From contig NC_092183.1 of the NCBI RefSeq assembly GCF_043641665.1, positions 20,749,001 to 20,813,000 on the forward strand: a stretch of DNA of 64,000 bases, written 5' to 3'. The position numbers were made by a program, and so were the translations under genes. Shown one piece after another: positions 12,171 to 24,000 of this stretch. Source of the DNA: Enoplosus armatus. Lineage: Eukaryota > Chordata > Actinopteri > Centrarchiformes > Enoplosidae. The notes beneath the pieces were generated by a model. The model searched no databases, was not told the origin of the DNA, and saw only the letters and a program-made list of their open reading frames with translations. How positions within the stretch are numbered: the stretch's first letter is position 1; the number at the start of each line of letters is the position of its first letter.

Positions 12171-14819
12171 GGGAGTGTGTGACAGAGATTAGTTCAATCA
12201 CAGTATCTGCTATTGCACTCTATTCTTATCTCTGTACTGTTATCAATTCCCTCTAGACCATAAGCTCTGTTGACATTTCACCTCATTTCTGGTGTAAAGG
12301 CGTTATTATCTTCATCGCATGCCTTGTTTTAATTCCACTACTCTCTGTTCCAGTAAAGGACTATTTTCTGCACCTTCATATTTTCAGTCTGCCCTCTGGG
12401 ATCATTTTCAATCGCTGCTCTGTTTATAGTACATCTTAGGCAGACGTACACCTGTGCTGTTCTAGTTTATCGACAGCTTTGCTTATGAATTAGGGGAACC
12501 TTGTCAACCATTTACGAGTCTGTGTGTTGACATTCTCTTTGATGATAGCTCCCTGCGTCATCTGACTCAGAGAATGTGCGCTTATCTCCCCCCCCCCCCC
12601 AGAATAAAAATAAAGACACCGTGTCCATGTGGGGAATGGCGAATGCATCCATTTCCATGGCTTGCACACTGCACATGCATGTGACAGCGAGTTGCTGCAA
12701 TGTGCTGAGTGTGTTCTGTGCTGTATGTTGAGCTACCCCCTGCACAGCTCCCCTAAAGCAACCCATCCCCCACCCGAGACATTTTTGCTCTATATATGTG
12801 TGACTACTTTACGCCAGCTTCCTCTCCCCCACTGAGTGAGCCTTCTGAGCCGGTCCCTGGGGTGGGTGTCGGTGTGGAAAGCAGGCCTTTTCCCCTGTCC
12901 ATGGGATGTTATTGATGAGGTGAGGTAATGGATCTCCCCGCTGTGCTCACAGGGACACTGAGGATAAATCAGACAGTGGGTAAGACCCAACCAGCCATTC
13001 CACCTCTCTCCAGACTCAACTGCCATTTCATTAGCTTTATTTATGGGGGTTCTGCACTCTTCTGAACCCCTCCCCTTTCCGTCCTCCCACTGAAAATGCT
13101 GCTATTCTTCTTCTTCCTCCCTTATATAGTGCTATGGCAACCCATATACACCCCTATCCTTCTTTCCTCCCTTTTTCCTGGAAAACCTAGTATTGTCCCT
13201 CCCACACATGATCCCGGGTACTCTTCCCCTGCCTAAGTCTAGTTTAGGTGGAAGTGAAGATGTGAGGAGCCTGTGAACCTACAGCCCGATATCATGTGAT
13301 GAACAAAGGGCTGGGTAGATAGTATTGTGCTCTGATGTGGCGAAGGACTCAGCACTGGCTGGGCTTTTAACGTTAGATGCAGCGGCACGACTTCATCCAG
13401 CTCAGCACTTCCTGCAGAGCCACATTTGAGTTGGCTGGGCAGCAGCAATTCACCTCTGGGCTTATGGCTCAGCCACTTAGCGAGAGAAAACTGCAGCCAA
13501 AACCGGCTTTGTCCTTGAGGGAAGAGAAAGGAATTCCTTATGTTTCCCCGCTGGAAAGGTGTCCATTATTGGTAGAAAGACTTGCTCCATTGTGCTTGAA
13601 AGAGGCGAACAAGCTCTCATGTCCATATCCATGCCAGCAGAATACCACTTTGATTCCCTTAGGGTCCTTCATCACTATGTGCCTCTAAACTGCCAACGTT
13701 TATCACACAACTCGGAATCACGTACTGAGTCCACAACACTACGACCTGATTTCATCTGCGAAAGGCATCAGTGTTATCACCGCTAGTGCTGTCTGTAGAT
13801 GTTGTGGCATACGATGAGTGAGCAAATATCTAGGCTGTTTAATATTTCTGAAAAGCCTTACCAATGCCAAAACTGGATCCATGTGTGAATGTTCATGTAC
13901 ATGCAGAATATACTGTGAGTTGTATCATGTCTCTGTATCTAATTTGTCAAAAGTGCGGAAACCTGGATTAGACACGAAAGGCAGTGAACGATGATCTCCT
14001 CGCACGCTTTTTCCATGGGGAAGAGACAGGACCGGGGCTTTTTGTTGGTTTCATGGTGAACAGTGATGTCAGGACTGTCATGCTGGAACATGTCTGTACA
14101 AGGTCCACTCTAGTTTACGCTGCATGAATCCATGCAACCTAACAGATGGTTGACTGAGCTAAGCTCCAGCGATGCTGTGCCACTGCCAGTTTCATTACAG
14201 GGGTCCACTTGGACATGTGACAAGTGTGAATATGTCTGTCACGCCCACAGCAGCCAGTGACACCGAAGAAATGGAGGCGCAATTTGCTACACGAAAACAG
14301 AGAACACATGACACGACATGCCGCATACTAAGTATTCAGATTTGTTATTGAAGCACATAAAGGGTCTGATATGTTAATTGATTAATTTGTCAAACACTAG
14401 TGGTGTGTACATTGCTGTGGTTGTTTGAATGGTCTGGAAGTTCAATCAAAAACACATCAAAAATACTTGAAAGGATATCTGCCCAGCGCAGATTTAAATG
14501 AATTCAAACCAATATCAATGAGGAAAAAACTGCTGTTAAAATACACGGCTATATGATGTAACAAAGACACAGAGCACAGTCCAACTTTGTATTACATGTG
14601 GGTGAGGTTGGAAAGACTCTTATGTCTCAACAGTAAAATTAAGTCTACATATGATCTTGATAAAGGGAAGGAAAGGAAAAAATGAGAGAGAAAAAGCGTG
14701 TGCTGGCGGCCGGCCAGGTGTGGACAGACTCAGGAAGTTAAGCCGGAATTCCAACAATGCAGGCAGTCGTTAGACTCTTCAGTGAGATGCTGCCATTTTT
14801 GCTCTCAGTGCCGTCTTTG

Positions 14820-15170
14820 TTTGCGGCGAGGAGGAGGCCGTTAGGTGAAGTCTTGTGGCTGTGAATAAATTTCAGCCCCTACTTTGCATTGTAAATCCAG
14901 ACTGATTTGTGAATGATATGAGGAAAATAGTGTCGCGATCAAGCTTTCTGTCTCTCCCTCTGCCTCTGTTATCTACAGAGAAAGATAATTTTCCCAGGCT
15001 GTTTGACTCGAGCCCAGCCGTGACAATAATGAATGCCAGTGATGGCAGAATGAATTATGTCTCTGCTAAAAATGTACATCATAGCCAAAGGAAGAACCTG
15101 GCATGTAATTATGCCAGTGTTATAAATAGCAACACGTGCCGCAAAGTATCCATCACCTTCACCTAAAAAT
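14820..15170. promoter_or_regulatory. possible conserved non-coding element upstream of ncor2
   Basis: Unique sequence with phrases such as cccgtgacaataatgaat-like and ggcatgtaattatgccagtg (15099-15118, with an imperfect dyad around aatt). The 85-codon frame at 14909-15166 has no coding bias or splice sites. Regulatory function is inferred only from uniqueness and motif content. Confidence 0.2.
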
Positions 15171-16828
15171 CACATTATAAATGGAACATATGATCTCAGT
15201 TAGAGATATTTCATGTTTATGATTCTGTGTCTCTGATTTAATTGTGCTTGAATCCAATTAGTTTAAGTCTAACTGAACACGCCTTAAGCACTACCCCTGA
15301 AGACAATAGAAAACCAAGAGTGTAATAATGTGTTTCTAATCAGCCACAGTTTTGGAAGATGGCACCAGCAAAAGAGTATTTGAATTTGTAATCAAAGCTG
15401 ATCACCCACAAAGGGGAGCTCCATTAATCTGGTAGACCCCGGATGGCAGCTCGTCTTTTAAGAGGGCTGTTTTGATGAGGATTTTCCCTCCAGCCTCCTC
15501 TCTGTTCTGAAGGATTTTCCGTTGTTCATCTTTTATTTCAGAACCGTAATGACTGTCTGCAGTGCATCTATTAACTAACAGCCTTTGAAATCTCCAAAGT
15601 CTGCTTAGCTGATGCAGTCACTCTCAGTGGTGCCTTTCATGTGGGCTCAGGATCCATTGAAACAATCCTCTCCAGCTCTTTTTTAATAACTTGTAGAAGA
15701 GATGCCTCAGGTGTTTCCCCCTGAAGTGGGCCGCAAATGCATTTTTGCAATCATGAAAAGTGTCCCTTGTTCAGATATGAAGTATTTACTGGCTGTGAGA
15801 TTTTTAGGATCTCAAGACAGTTCATCTGGCCGTTTGGGCTTTGTCTGAAGCTCCATTTAGCGCTACAGGGGATCTGGCTGCAGATGAAACACAGCTGTTG
15901 ACATCAAAACTGGCAAGTGAGAAACATTTGTGCTTTATCAGTGAGCTGACAAATTGGGCATTGCGGAGATAGGGGATAGATTATTCCGACGTGCGCCTGG
16001 GCCCAGCAAGCCCAGCTGAAATAAACAGTTCTTTTTTTCCTGCTCTGTGATGGCTGGATGAAGAGATGGTGGTTATACTGATGGTTAGAGGGGGTCTCCC
16101 AAACCACAGAGCAGAAAGAAAAACACAGGGAAGAAAAACAATCCCGTCTGACATCATAGGGAAGGCTGCCGCTGAAATTTAGGTCAAGATATAGCCTGCC
16201 TGAAGTGTGCAAGATAGTTATATGGCAAATTTGGGTTGCCAACGCCTAGTCCAAGTGGAATGACATAACACAAAATCAAAATTTACAACATAAAATGAAG
16301 TGAACGAATTACTGTAGCCTGTCAAAACCGGGATGACGTAGCAGCAGGTCTCTTTCTTTAATGAGCCCCACTGACTGATGTGAATACTTTTCAACAAAAT
16401 CTCTTCTGTGTCTGCAATAGCTGCAGTATAGGTGTTGGTTTTAGAGGCCAGTGTAGCTGTGAAGCAGCCAGAGAGGTTTCAGACGATTCAGAGGGCAGTG
16501 GCTTCAGCAGAGTCATCAACTATGTGCACAGCATGGTATGTTGTGATCTCCCTAATACTATCCTTCACTGTTAAGTCACTGTATTCACAGCTTGTACTTC
16601 TCCACGGGCATCAAGCAGCACAGATGTAGACTTCCTGGAGTGTCAACGCTTGAACTGACCCCTTTTGGAACCTCTGAGACTGGAGCAGGCAGGGAGGGAG
16701 AGAGAATACAGGAGGTTTTGTCCTCATAGCTGTAGTGTGAGAGGGACAATGCAAGTAGTTGATAATATGCCGATGTGTGCCGACAATATGTTGTGAGCAG
16801 TGAGGATGTAGTGATTCAACCTAAACAG

Positions 16829-16894
16829 TAGATAGATAGATAGATAGATAGATAGAACTGTTGGATGTCTATCTATCTATCTATCTATCTATCT
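16829..16894. repeat. (TAGA)7 and (TCTA)~7 arms facing each other: perfect hairpin
   Basis: Seven TAGA units (16829-16856) are followed by an 11-base spacer, actgttggatg, and then TCTA units (16868-16894). The arms are exact reverse complements over 27 bp and would form a long stem in single-stranded DNA or RNA. It lies about 0.5 kb upstream of the ncor2 first exon. Confidence 0.95.
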
Positions 16895-17388
16895 TATTTT
16901 TCATTGTTTTGTGGAATATTTGTGCTAGACTGTACATTGTGATGGAGACGAAAGCAACATATAGCCTATATATTTGTGAAGAAGTACAATGTGTGCAGAT
17001 GAACAATTGTGCAGCGTAAGCTGTTTACATGATCAGATCATACGTATAGCATACATACACTTACAGAAATACACAAAGATACATGAACATGTTTATATAT
17101 GTACTGAAATATTTACAGATCCTGTGCAAGAATGCATATCAGACAAGCTAAATAATGTGTAGAAAGTAGCGCAGAACCCACTAAAGAAAAAGAGAACCGG
17201 TGGAAAATCCTACTTGCCGTTTTGTATATTTTTTTGTTTTGGTGCCTAATGATGATCACTGACTTTAACACTCCACCACTATATCACTGAATTTGTTGTG
17301 GGCATGGGAAAAGTGCAGTGCTTGAGTAAAGAGGAGGGGCGAGAGAGCATGCGGACCTATTGAGAGAGAGAGGCGGTTCAGCCCCGCT

Positions 17389-17412
17389 ATGGTCTCAGCA
17401 GCAGCGGCTTAG
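17389..17412 (+). promoter_or_regulatory. upstream ORF in exon 1 (7 codons)
   Basis: ATG GTC TCA then an alanine run (GCA GCA GCG GCT) and a TAG stop, lying inside the presumed first exon. It is translated only if transcription begins 5' of 17389, which is not certain. The base at +4 is G and the -3 base is C, so the initiation context is moderate. Confidence 0.4.
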
Positions 17413-17481
17413 GGAGTAGTGCTATACCACTGTGTTGTGCTGAAACAGGCACGGCATCGCTGAAAACCGCCAGCGGAACAA

Positions 17482-17556
17482 ATGAAAACGAAAACTACTC
17501 TTTCATTTGGATTAATTCAGGGGCGAGACTCTCAATCGAAGCGAGAAGCTCTTTGA
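17482..17556 (+). promoter_or_regulatory. upstream ORF in exon 1 (24 codons)
   Basis: A 24-codon ORF beginning MKTKTTLSFG and ending at TGA 17554-17556, wholly within exon 1. The start has A at -3 (ACAAATGA), a favourable vertebrate context. It would reduce scanning to the main start unless bypassed or followed by reinitiation. Its peptide resembles nothing I know, so an effect through the peptide is not claimed. Confidence 0.5.
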
Positions 17557-17616
17557 GCGAAATTGGACCGACTGACGAGGATTGGGACATTAGCTACTGT
17601 ACGATAACACCGCCGA

Positions 17617-17642
17617 ATGGTTTCTCTTGCCCCGCCGCTAAG
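17617..17642 (+). promoter_or_regulatory. upstream ORF spanning the exon 1-exon 2 junction (first part)
   Basis: ATG GTT TCT CTT GCC CCG CCG CTA AG runs into the donor. Joined to exon 2 at 33124 it gives MVSLAPPLRLLAKRSSR and stops at TAA 33149-33151. It is in the same frame as the main ORF but is closed 63 bases before the main ATG. It exists only if exon 1 is spliced directly to exon 2. Confidence 0.45.
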
Positions 17643-17684
17643 GTTAGTTAGCTTCCATTGCTGGCTGTCCGTTGGTTTGGGAGA

Positions 17685-17707
17685 GGGGGGGGGGGGGGGG
17701 GGGGGGG
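17685..17707 (+). repeat. run of 23 G, 43 bp into intron 1
   Basis: Uninterrupted G tract just behind the exon 1 donor, on the coding strand, so the nascent transcript would also carry it. Exact length is uncertain because homopolymers are error-prone in sequencing. Confidence 0.9.
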
Positions 17708-19562
17708 TCTGTCTGTTCTGTTGTTGGATGACGGGGTCCGGCTATTCTTTGGAGGAGAAACATACATAGCAGTATTGACCTTATCGAGGCTATACGTTAC
17801 GGTACAGCCACACGGATCGTCGAACCTTTGGGAAAATGTTGGTGTTAGCGAACAGTTCGACTAGCTGGTTGCTCACCTCACCACATTATTCCAAGTTGGC
17901 TGGCTATCATCAGCTAGTTAATTATTTTATAAATCAGGAACACGTGCTACATGGCTAGGCTAAGCTAGCTAATGGCTAACGTTGCTAGCTAGCTGTCAGA
18001 ACCGCGGAGTAGCTAACCCCACTTTTATTGAACTGAATTAATCCTACATGGGTGTTCTCCGTGTTAGCACGCTAATCCCAACCCAACACTACCAACATCC
18101 TCTATTAACACCACCAATATCCTCTGTCAACTTTCCACTAACGTTATGTGTCAATAACGTATATTGTGGTGTCTGGCTAAGTGACTTAGCCTGCTAACTT
18201 GGCTATGCACTGAAGCGGCTGGTTTGCGTTTGTAAACAATGGTTTTACATGAAGTTGACTTAGTGCGCTCTAGCGACAGCTAATCTAACGCACTGCTTTG
18301 TTGTCAGATGGCTGATAAGCTATGATTTGCCGACTTTGTTATCTAGCCAGCTTGATGTCAAGTCAATGGGAGCGTTAACTTTGGCGAGTTAGCGTTAATG
18401 GTTGGTTGTCTCAGATTGATAGGTTGCTATTTTGACTGTACTTGCTTTTGAGTTGGAGCGTGGTTTTCAACCTCCCGTTTATTTCAACATTTGAACTTCC
18501 ATTTTTCGGTAGGTTGCTTTGAGAGTTACTTCAATTAGCGAATGATGGTTATCCACCTGTGAGCGAGTGTTATTGTTAGAGGTCGTCTCTTTTGCCCACT
18601 GAGCATAATGTTTTCAAACTTTTACGAGCAGAGACATCGTTACAGACACATTGTTGACATCTTAATGAAACAACCAAACCATTCTGTGAAATGCCAAGGG
18701 ACAGAACATTACCCCAAATAACCGTGTATTGTTGTGGAAAGAAGCGGATGTTTGTTTTTGTCAGCTGCCCAATCTCTACAGCCACTTCCATGACAACCAA
18801 TCAGATATGTTATACTTTTTAGCTGTCACTCAGGAGTCTGAAAACATTTCTTTTCTCCATTATCACGTCTTCTGGAATTGAAGGTGACTGGATTTAAATA
18901 GTGACAGTGGCTTTAAATTATATGAAGTATTCCTATATCTACACTTTCTATGATTATGGAAACATTGTACTCAAAACACTGAACAGTACTACTTCACACA
19001 AGTTGTGCTGCATGCATTGAATCTGCTATTGAAGAACAGCGCTGTCCTATAATAATTTGAATAGGCACAGCACTGGGGAGTTTTATTTCTATATAGCTTT
19101 GATTAATAAAACCTCTGTTGAATTAAAATCAGAGACACGGGGCAATGATTTACAGATATCATTCATAGAATGTATGAATGATTTTTACTGCATATGCGGT
19201 ATGCAGTTTAAGGGCGTACACAGAAGTCAAGGTTTGGTTCATACCCGGTTTAGGAGTCACAGTTTGGAGCAAGGTAGGTACAGCCCAAACCCGAATTGTT
19301 CCCAAACAACTTATTTAAAGAACACAGACGGGTCTTATGTTGGGTGGCGGCAACATGTCACAAAACCTAGTAAGGTTAATCCAAAACTGTCTGCATAACT
19401 AGAATACCATTAGTGGTAAGTGATATATTTTTTGTGGCTTTGGTGAACTGTCCTTTTTGATTACGTAACCTGGGGTCCCCCCCAGTAAATGGTTTAGCTG
19501 GTAAGCCATGATCTTGATGCATTTCATCTTGTGATCCATTGCAATTGATGACCTATAAACAA

Positions 19563-19982
19563 TAGGGGTGTAATGGTTAACAAAATTCATGGTTCAGTAT
19601 GTACCTCGGTGTTGGGGTCGCGATTCGGAAAAATATAAACATTGTACTGTTGTCTTACTATAACAGTTAATGCACTCAAATACTGGCATCTATTCAATAA
19701 GAAAAAATAAATAACACAAATGTCAGTAATGCTCCATCCAAGACTCTGAGCTGTTGATAATTCCGAGCAACTGCTCATTTATTCAGGGCAGGCACAACAG
19801 ACTGATTAACATGCACAAGCACTTTAACCATATGCTTAAATTCGATAAACTCTACCACAGAGTATGGTCTCATATCTGCAGCGATAAATACACCTGTAGC
19901 ATTAGTTAGCACTTTGGCATGGTCAGAATCTGGACGTTTGTGTCGCGGATTCGGTCTCTGTTTCAGAACCATTACACCCCTA
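19563..19982. mobile_element. non-autonomous hAT-type transposon (MITE), 420 bp, complete ends
   Basis: The element starts TAGGGGTGTAATGGTT and ends with its exact inverse AACCATTACACCCCTA. It is flanked on both sides by the 8-bp direct repeat ATAAACAA (19555-19562 and 19983-19990), the target-site length of hAT transposases. The subterminal ggttcagtatgtacctcgg is like fish hAT MITEs I know. There is no transposase frame inside, so it needed a transposase in trans. It sits in ncor2 intron 1. Confidence 0.9.
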
Positions 19983-20473
19983 ATAAACAATAGCCACACC
20001 CATTAAATATATAGCATTTGCTGTTTGAAATGTGCTTGTTCATGTCTTATTTCATAAAAGTATCAAATTTTATGACGTTAGCAGAGGTGGTCTTTGTTGC
20101 AGACGAGAAACATTGCAACCGTAACACTTCCTGTTGCTGCTACACAATTAAAGCCTCCCACTGGCCAACTCTCACAAGGCTTCTTATTGTGAAACGATTC
20201 CTGTGGCCTTTGTCAGTAACATTCGCGACTGTTACTGCTACTCCTTTGTAGTGTGAAATGCATAAATACGGACATTTAGTTTTTTGTCAGCTGATTATAT
20301 TGGCAAAAGAAGAAATAACCACAGCCACAAGTACCTGTATTGTGCCAGCATCACAGGTTCAAAACGCCATTGCTTATGGTTGCCACTTGGCAGTAAAAAC
20401 AAACTGTGAAGAAAACAGTGACATATAACCTTTTGAGTTGATATGGTAAAGTTGTTCGCAAATAGTTATTTAT

Positions 20474-20698
20474 TTACACATCCAGAAGTTCAGTCGTTTC
20501 TGGCCACCTGGCAAACGTAAGTCCAATATTCACTCTCTTTTTGGTACTCCCGACGGAAATACCTGTCTCTTTAGCTGCTGAATCTGTCATTGACAAGCTT
20601 GTCGCTAACTGAGTCTGTCTGTAGTTTGGTGCTGAACGGGCAGTGGGTTTAGCTTTTCTTTGCTGAAAACAGCTTCCTGCTGCGGCCGAAAACAGCAC
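20474..20698 (-). pseudogene. possible transposon-derived coding fragment
   Basis: A 74-codon minus-strand frame ends in KKRVNIGLTFARWPETTELL. The pattern K-R-V-N-I-G-x-x-F-x-R-W resembles a motif I remember from transposon-related fish ORFs. There is no start region, splice sites or continuation, so at best it is a relic. The surrounding 20090-20260 also looks repeat-like. Confidence 0.25.
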
Positions 20699-20946
20699 TG
20701 TGAACCAAAACAGTTAAGTTGGTGCCCGGACAGTCAAACAATGCGTTGAAACTCACCATAAAGCTCTGTAAAGCCGAGGGCAAATTTGAATGATACATTT
20801 CTGGAGGTTCTTCACTACAAGCGACCCCTTTCGCATTGTTTTCACATTGCCATGTTATTACACAACTATCGATTATAGCCACTTTAACAGTGATGCTTGC
20901 CTGATTAAGACAACAAGAAGGAAGGGGGGAAGGCTCCACTGAACTA

Positions 20947-21060
20947 CACTGAACAAAATATAAATGAAAACACTTTTGTTTTTGCTCCCATTGTTCATGA
21001 GTTGAAATTAAAGATCTAAGAATTTTTAAGTGAGCGTAGAGTTTATATTTTTGTTCAGTG
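20947..21060. mobile_element. miniature Tc1/mariner-type element, 114 bp
   Basis: Inverted ends CACTGAACAAAATATAAA (left) and TTTATATTTTTGTTCAGTG (right) are flanked by TA on each side (20945-20946, 21061-21062), the Tc1/mariner target site. The ends and the internal catgagttgaaattaaagat match the terminal region of a Tc1-like family that is common in fish. The whole transposase region is deleted, leaving little more than the two ends. Confidence 0.85.
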
Positions 21061-24000
21061 TAGTATGGCACATCAGAAACAACATCTTGAAGAGTGACTT
21101 TGGTGCAAGGTACAAACATCAATATGACGGATGTTTTGATGCCTTACTCTGCCGTTCCTTCATGTCTATGTGTTTGCGTGTGCCTCAGTACCCATTGATG
21201 TTTATCTGTAGAGTGTGCGGACTCAGTGGTGTGTTGTTTGATGAAATGATCTGCACTTCTCTGATGTATTAGTATTTACTGTTGTCTTGGTTCAGACTGC
21301 ATACAAGAAGTTCACTCAAATAAGATGATATAAAAGAAATAATGATTAAAATAAGGAAATATCTGACCAGAGAATAAGAAAGACTGAATATGAATCGGAC
21401 CAAACATTTGGCTCCCAGTTTGGGTACTTGATGGTTTGGTTCATTTTTGATATGGACACCGTTTAGTTGGTACTTCAACATAATGTATTCAGGACAGGTA
21501 TTATACTCAGTCATAGTGCCTGGAGACGGTTGAGCCGTCTAGAGAGCGCAACGCCTCCATAACGGCGTGACATTGTTGAGTGCAGTGTCAGCTTTGCAGT
21601 TTGGACTGTAAAGGGTTAAACGAGAGTGAGGAGATATCTCTCCCTTTTCCAAAAGGGTAATGGGGGCAAAGATAATCCCGTGCTCAGTGTGGTGCCTCAG
21701 GGAGACCGTTTCACTGCTAGTTCAATTTCTGCTCATATTATCAAACACAACACCGTTATGAAACTGGAAAGGGGAGAGTTCTTGCTCATTTTATTGTCTG
21801 TGAAAGATGAATCCTCACAGTGAATTCTTGTGGGAAGAAAAAGCGTGTTGCATCATCATAAATCACAAAAGATTTCCATTAAAATTCAAAAAGTCTGTCC
21901 TTCAAAGACATAAATGTTAAAATACCACAACCAGAGAAGAATATTTTATATAGTATATATTTTCTCAAAGAGCAAATGTAAATATGAGAAAAAAATGCTG
22001 GTTCAGCCCATTAAAAACAATTGCAAAACATATGATAATGTTTGCTATTATTGATTATTTACAATTATTAGAAAGTAATGAGGCCATCATAAAACCCAAC
22101 TTACAAGAATGTGGCTCAAACTGAATTTCAGCAACATTTGTTTCTTTGGTATATGCCATTGCTGTAGATACTGTCATATACAGCTGCTGCATAACACGGC
22201 ATGGCATAAAATGGCTTTCTATGTACAAGACATTAGCAAATGGTTTTGTGCGATTATGTAAAACATTTTGGAAGTGTTTTGCACAATCTTTGTCTGTTTT
22301 GTTAGGCTATTGTAACATGTTCATATGCATCCCTGTGTGATAGCTGCTAGCCTGTGCAGATAACTAGCTAGGAAGCTCTTTTTTTAATTCTTAATTGAGT
22401 TTATAAGGTAACCTTAGTGCTTCACACCATACAAGATTGTGCTGACGACAAGCCCCATAAAACAAATAGTTACTTATGGTTATTAGACATGGTTCAGCTT
22501 GTGTAACTTCGTCAATCAGACATGCTTTTTGGGAACAACACATAGCCCGAGGACAATTGTTCTTTTAGAAGAGAAATTCGAATGAAAGAAGGCCTCCTTC
22601 CCGTAATTACAAGTTTGTTTTTTTTCCTTTTTTTCCTTGAGCTTGATCAACTAATGGCCAGCTGGCCACCAACATGCACGTGTTGACTGTCCTTTACGCT
22701 AATTTAACGTGTTGAATTGATTGGAATTCAAATGATGATGACTGACTGGAGCCAGCAACGTGTGGCCACATACAGCCCAACTCAACCTGTCGGCTCGGTG
22801 TGTCAGGGTCTTCGTCATTATTTTCTATCTTTCTACTAGTTTGGATGTGACATTAAATCATCAAGTCAACAATTTCCACAGACAGTAATAATCCACATCT
22901 GAGCGTTTAAAGGTGGGCTTCTTTAATTTAGGCACATCCAGTTATGTTTCTATTCAGACGCAACTGTTCCGTCAATGAACGTTTCACATGCACATTGAAC
23001 TGAAGTATATAACAATGATTACAGGGAAATGACGATGTTGCACCTTAAGTTAACATGCAGAAACCAAAGAGGGGAATATGAGGCTATCGCCGTGAAACTG
23101 CCTCCCAGGCGCATTCCCTCCTCCCACCCAGTTTCCCTCTCACTGAATGAGTAACAGCAGCTGTCTAGCATTGCTCACTAGTGGACTGCACCTGGTAGGT
23201 TTCGCGTGTGGAGAATGTTATCCTTCACTCAGTGTGGTAGAATATTATGATCAGGCACAGCTGGTCTGGTCTGTGCAATGCCTCAAATTACTCACAATCA
23301 AAGTGCCATTGAACTGGACGCAGTGCCACCTCAGTTCCTGAAGTTGAGCACTTTCCAAATGGAAAAACTGTTGTTGTGACATGTTGTTTGATGATATTGG
23401 CCCATGCAGAACCCATGCAGATCCTGCAAGTAGCCAATTAGCCTCATGATTTTTTCCTAATCTTTAATGCCCTCCCACTTTCATATTTGGCTTGCAGTTG
23501 TAAGGGTGCAGTCGTCAAAGGGAGAGAGGGGGTTGGGTCTGCTGGCCTAGGGGTTAATGGGGTCTGAAGGTCAGACTGATTCTGCGTCTGTCACTCTGTG
23601 GAGCTCAAAAGGGCCACTTGATTTATCTGTCCCTCCAGGAATTTATGATACTGCTTGTAATAATTAAATTCAACAAATCAGACAAAGTTAAATTGGAGTC
23701 TTGCTTCTCATTTTCATCAAAGTTCTCATAATTGCCACCCTCTCCAAACATAAAATCCAATTGCTGCTAACGTTGGTGAAATAAAATCAATCCATGACAT
23801 CCTCAACAAGCCAACATGATTATAACCAACGATTGAGTTTTTTTCTTCCGGAAGTTGTCTTGTATACCTGTAGCGCAGCAAGGCTGGTTTAATTCTTTCC
23901 TTCACATGTTAACTGTGATTTTCATACCTCTGCAAGTTGAAAATATGTTGCAATAAAAAGCACTTTAATGATAGGATAACTTGCTTAAAACAAGTTGAGA

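Larger units (their letters stand above)
7032..17280. other. intergenic DNA between the orphan exon and the ncor2 promoter
   Basis: No gene is supported. About 7440-7700 holds degenerate, tandem-like phrases built on tcaactga and ctgctttca. Another old repeat copy lies at 7975-8235, a long CA tract at 8529-8620, and CT/CA at 12114-12167. About 10890-11045 resembles another widespread fish repeat (the phrase ccaaatgaatgctaatgttg). G or C runs lie at 11910-11921 and 12588-12600. Two non-repetitive blocks, 9181-9345 and 14820-15170, are listed as possible conserved elements. Confidence 0.55.
17281..17642 (+). promoter_or_regulatory. ncor2: ncor2 promoter region with non-coding exon 1
   Basis: This is the most CpG-rich stretch upstream of the coding exons, with no clear TATA box, as is usual for a housekeeping-type vertebrate promoter. 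The exon ends at 17642 in a good donor (CTAAG then gttagt). The transcription start cannot be fixed from sequence; somewhere between about 17340 and 17420 is plausible. No reading frame continues from it into the exon 2 start codon, because a stop at 33149 is in frame with that start, so the exon is 5' UTR. It contains several short upstream ORFs, listed separately. That it belongs to ncor2 rests on position, strand and splice donor; cDNA would be needed to prove the junction to 33124. Confidence 0.7.

Noticed and set aside
13377..13786. Two overlapping open frames of 103 and 75 codons
   Set aside because: They have no homology that I recognise and no splice sites, and both frames are open by chance in the same GC-moderate stretch.
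20649..21122. 157-codon minus-strand frame
   Set aside because: It runs through the miniature Tc1-like element, so it is not a host gene, and it contains no transposase motif.
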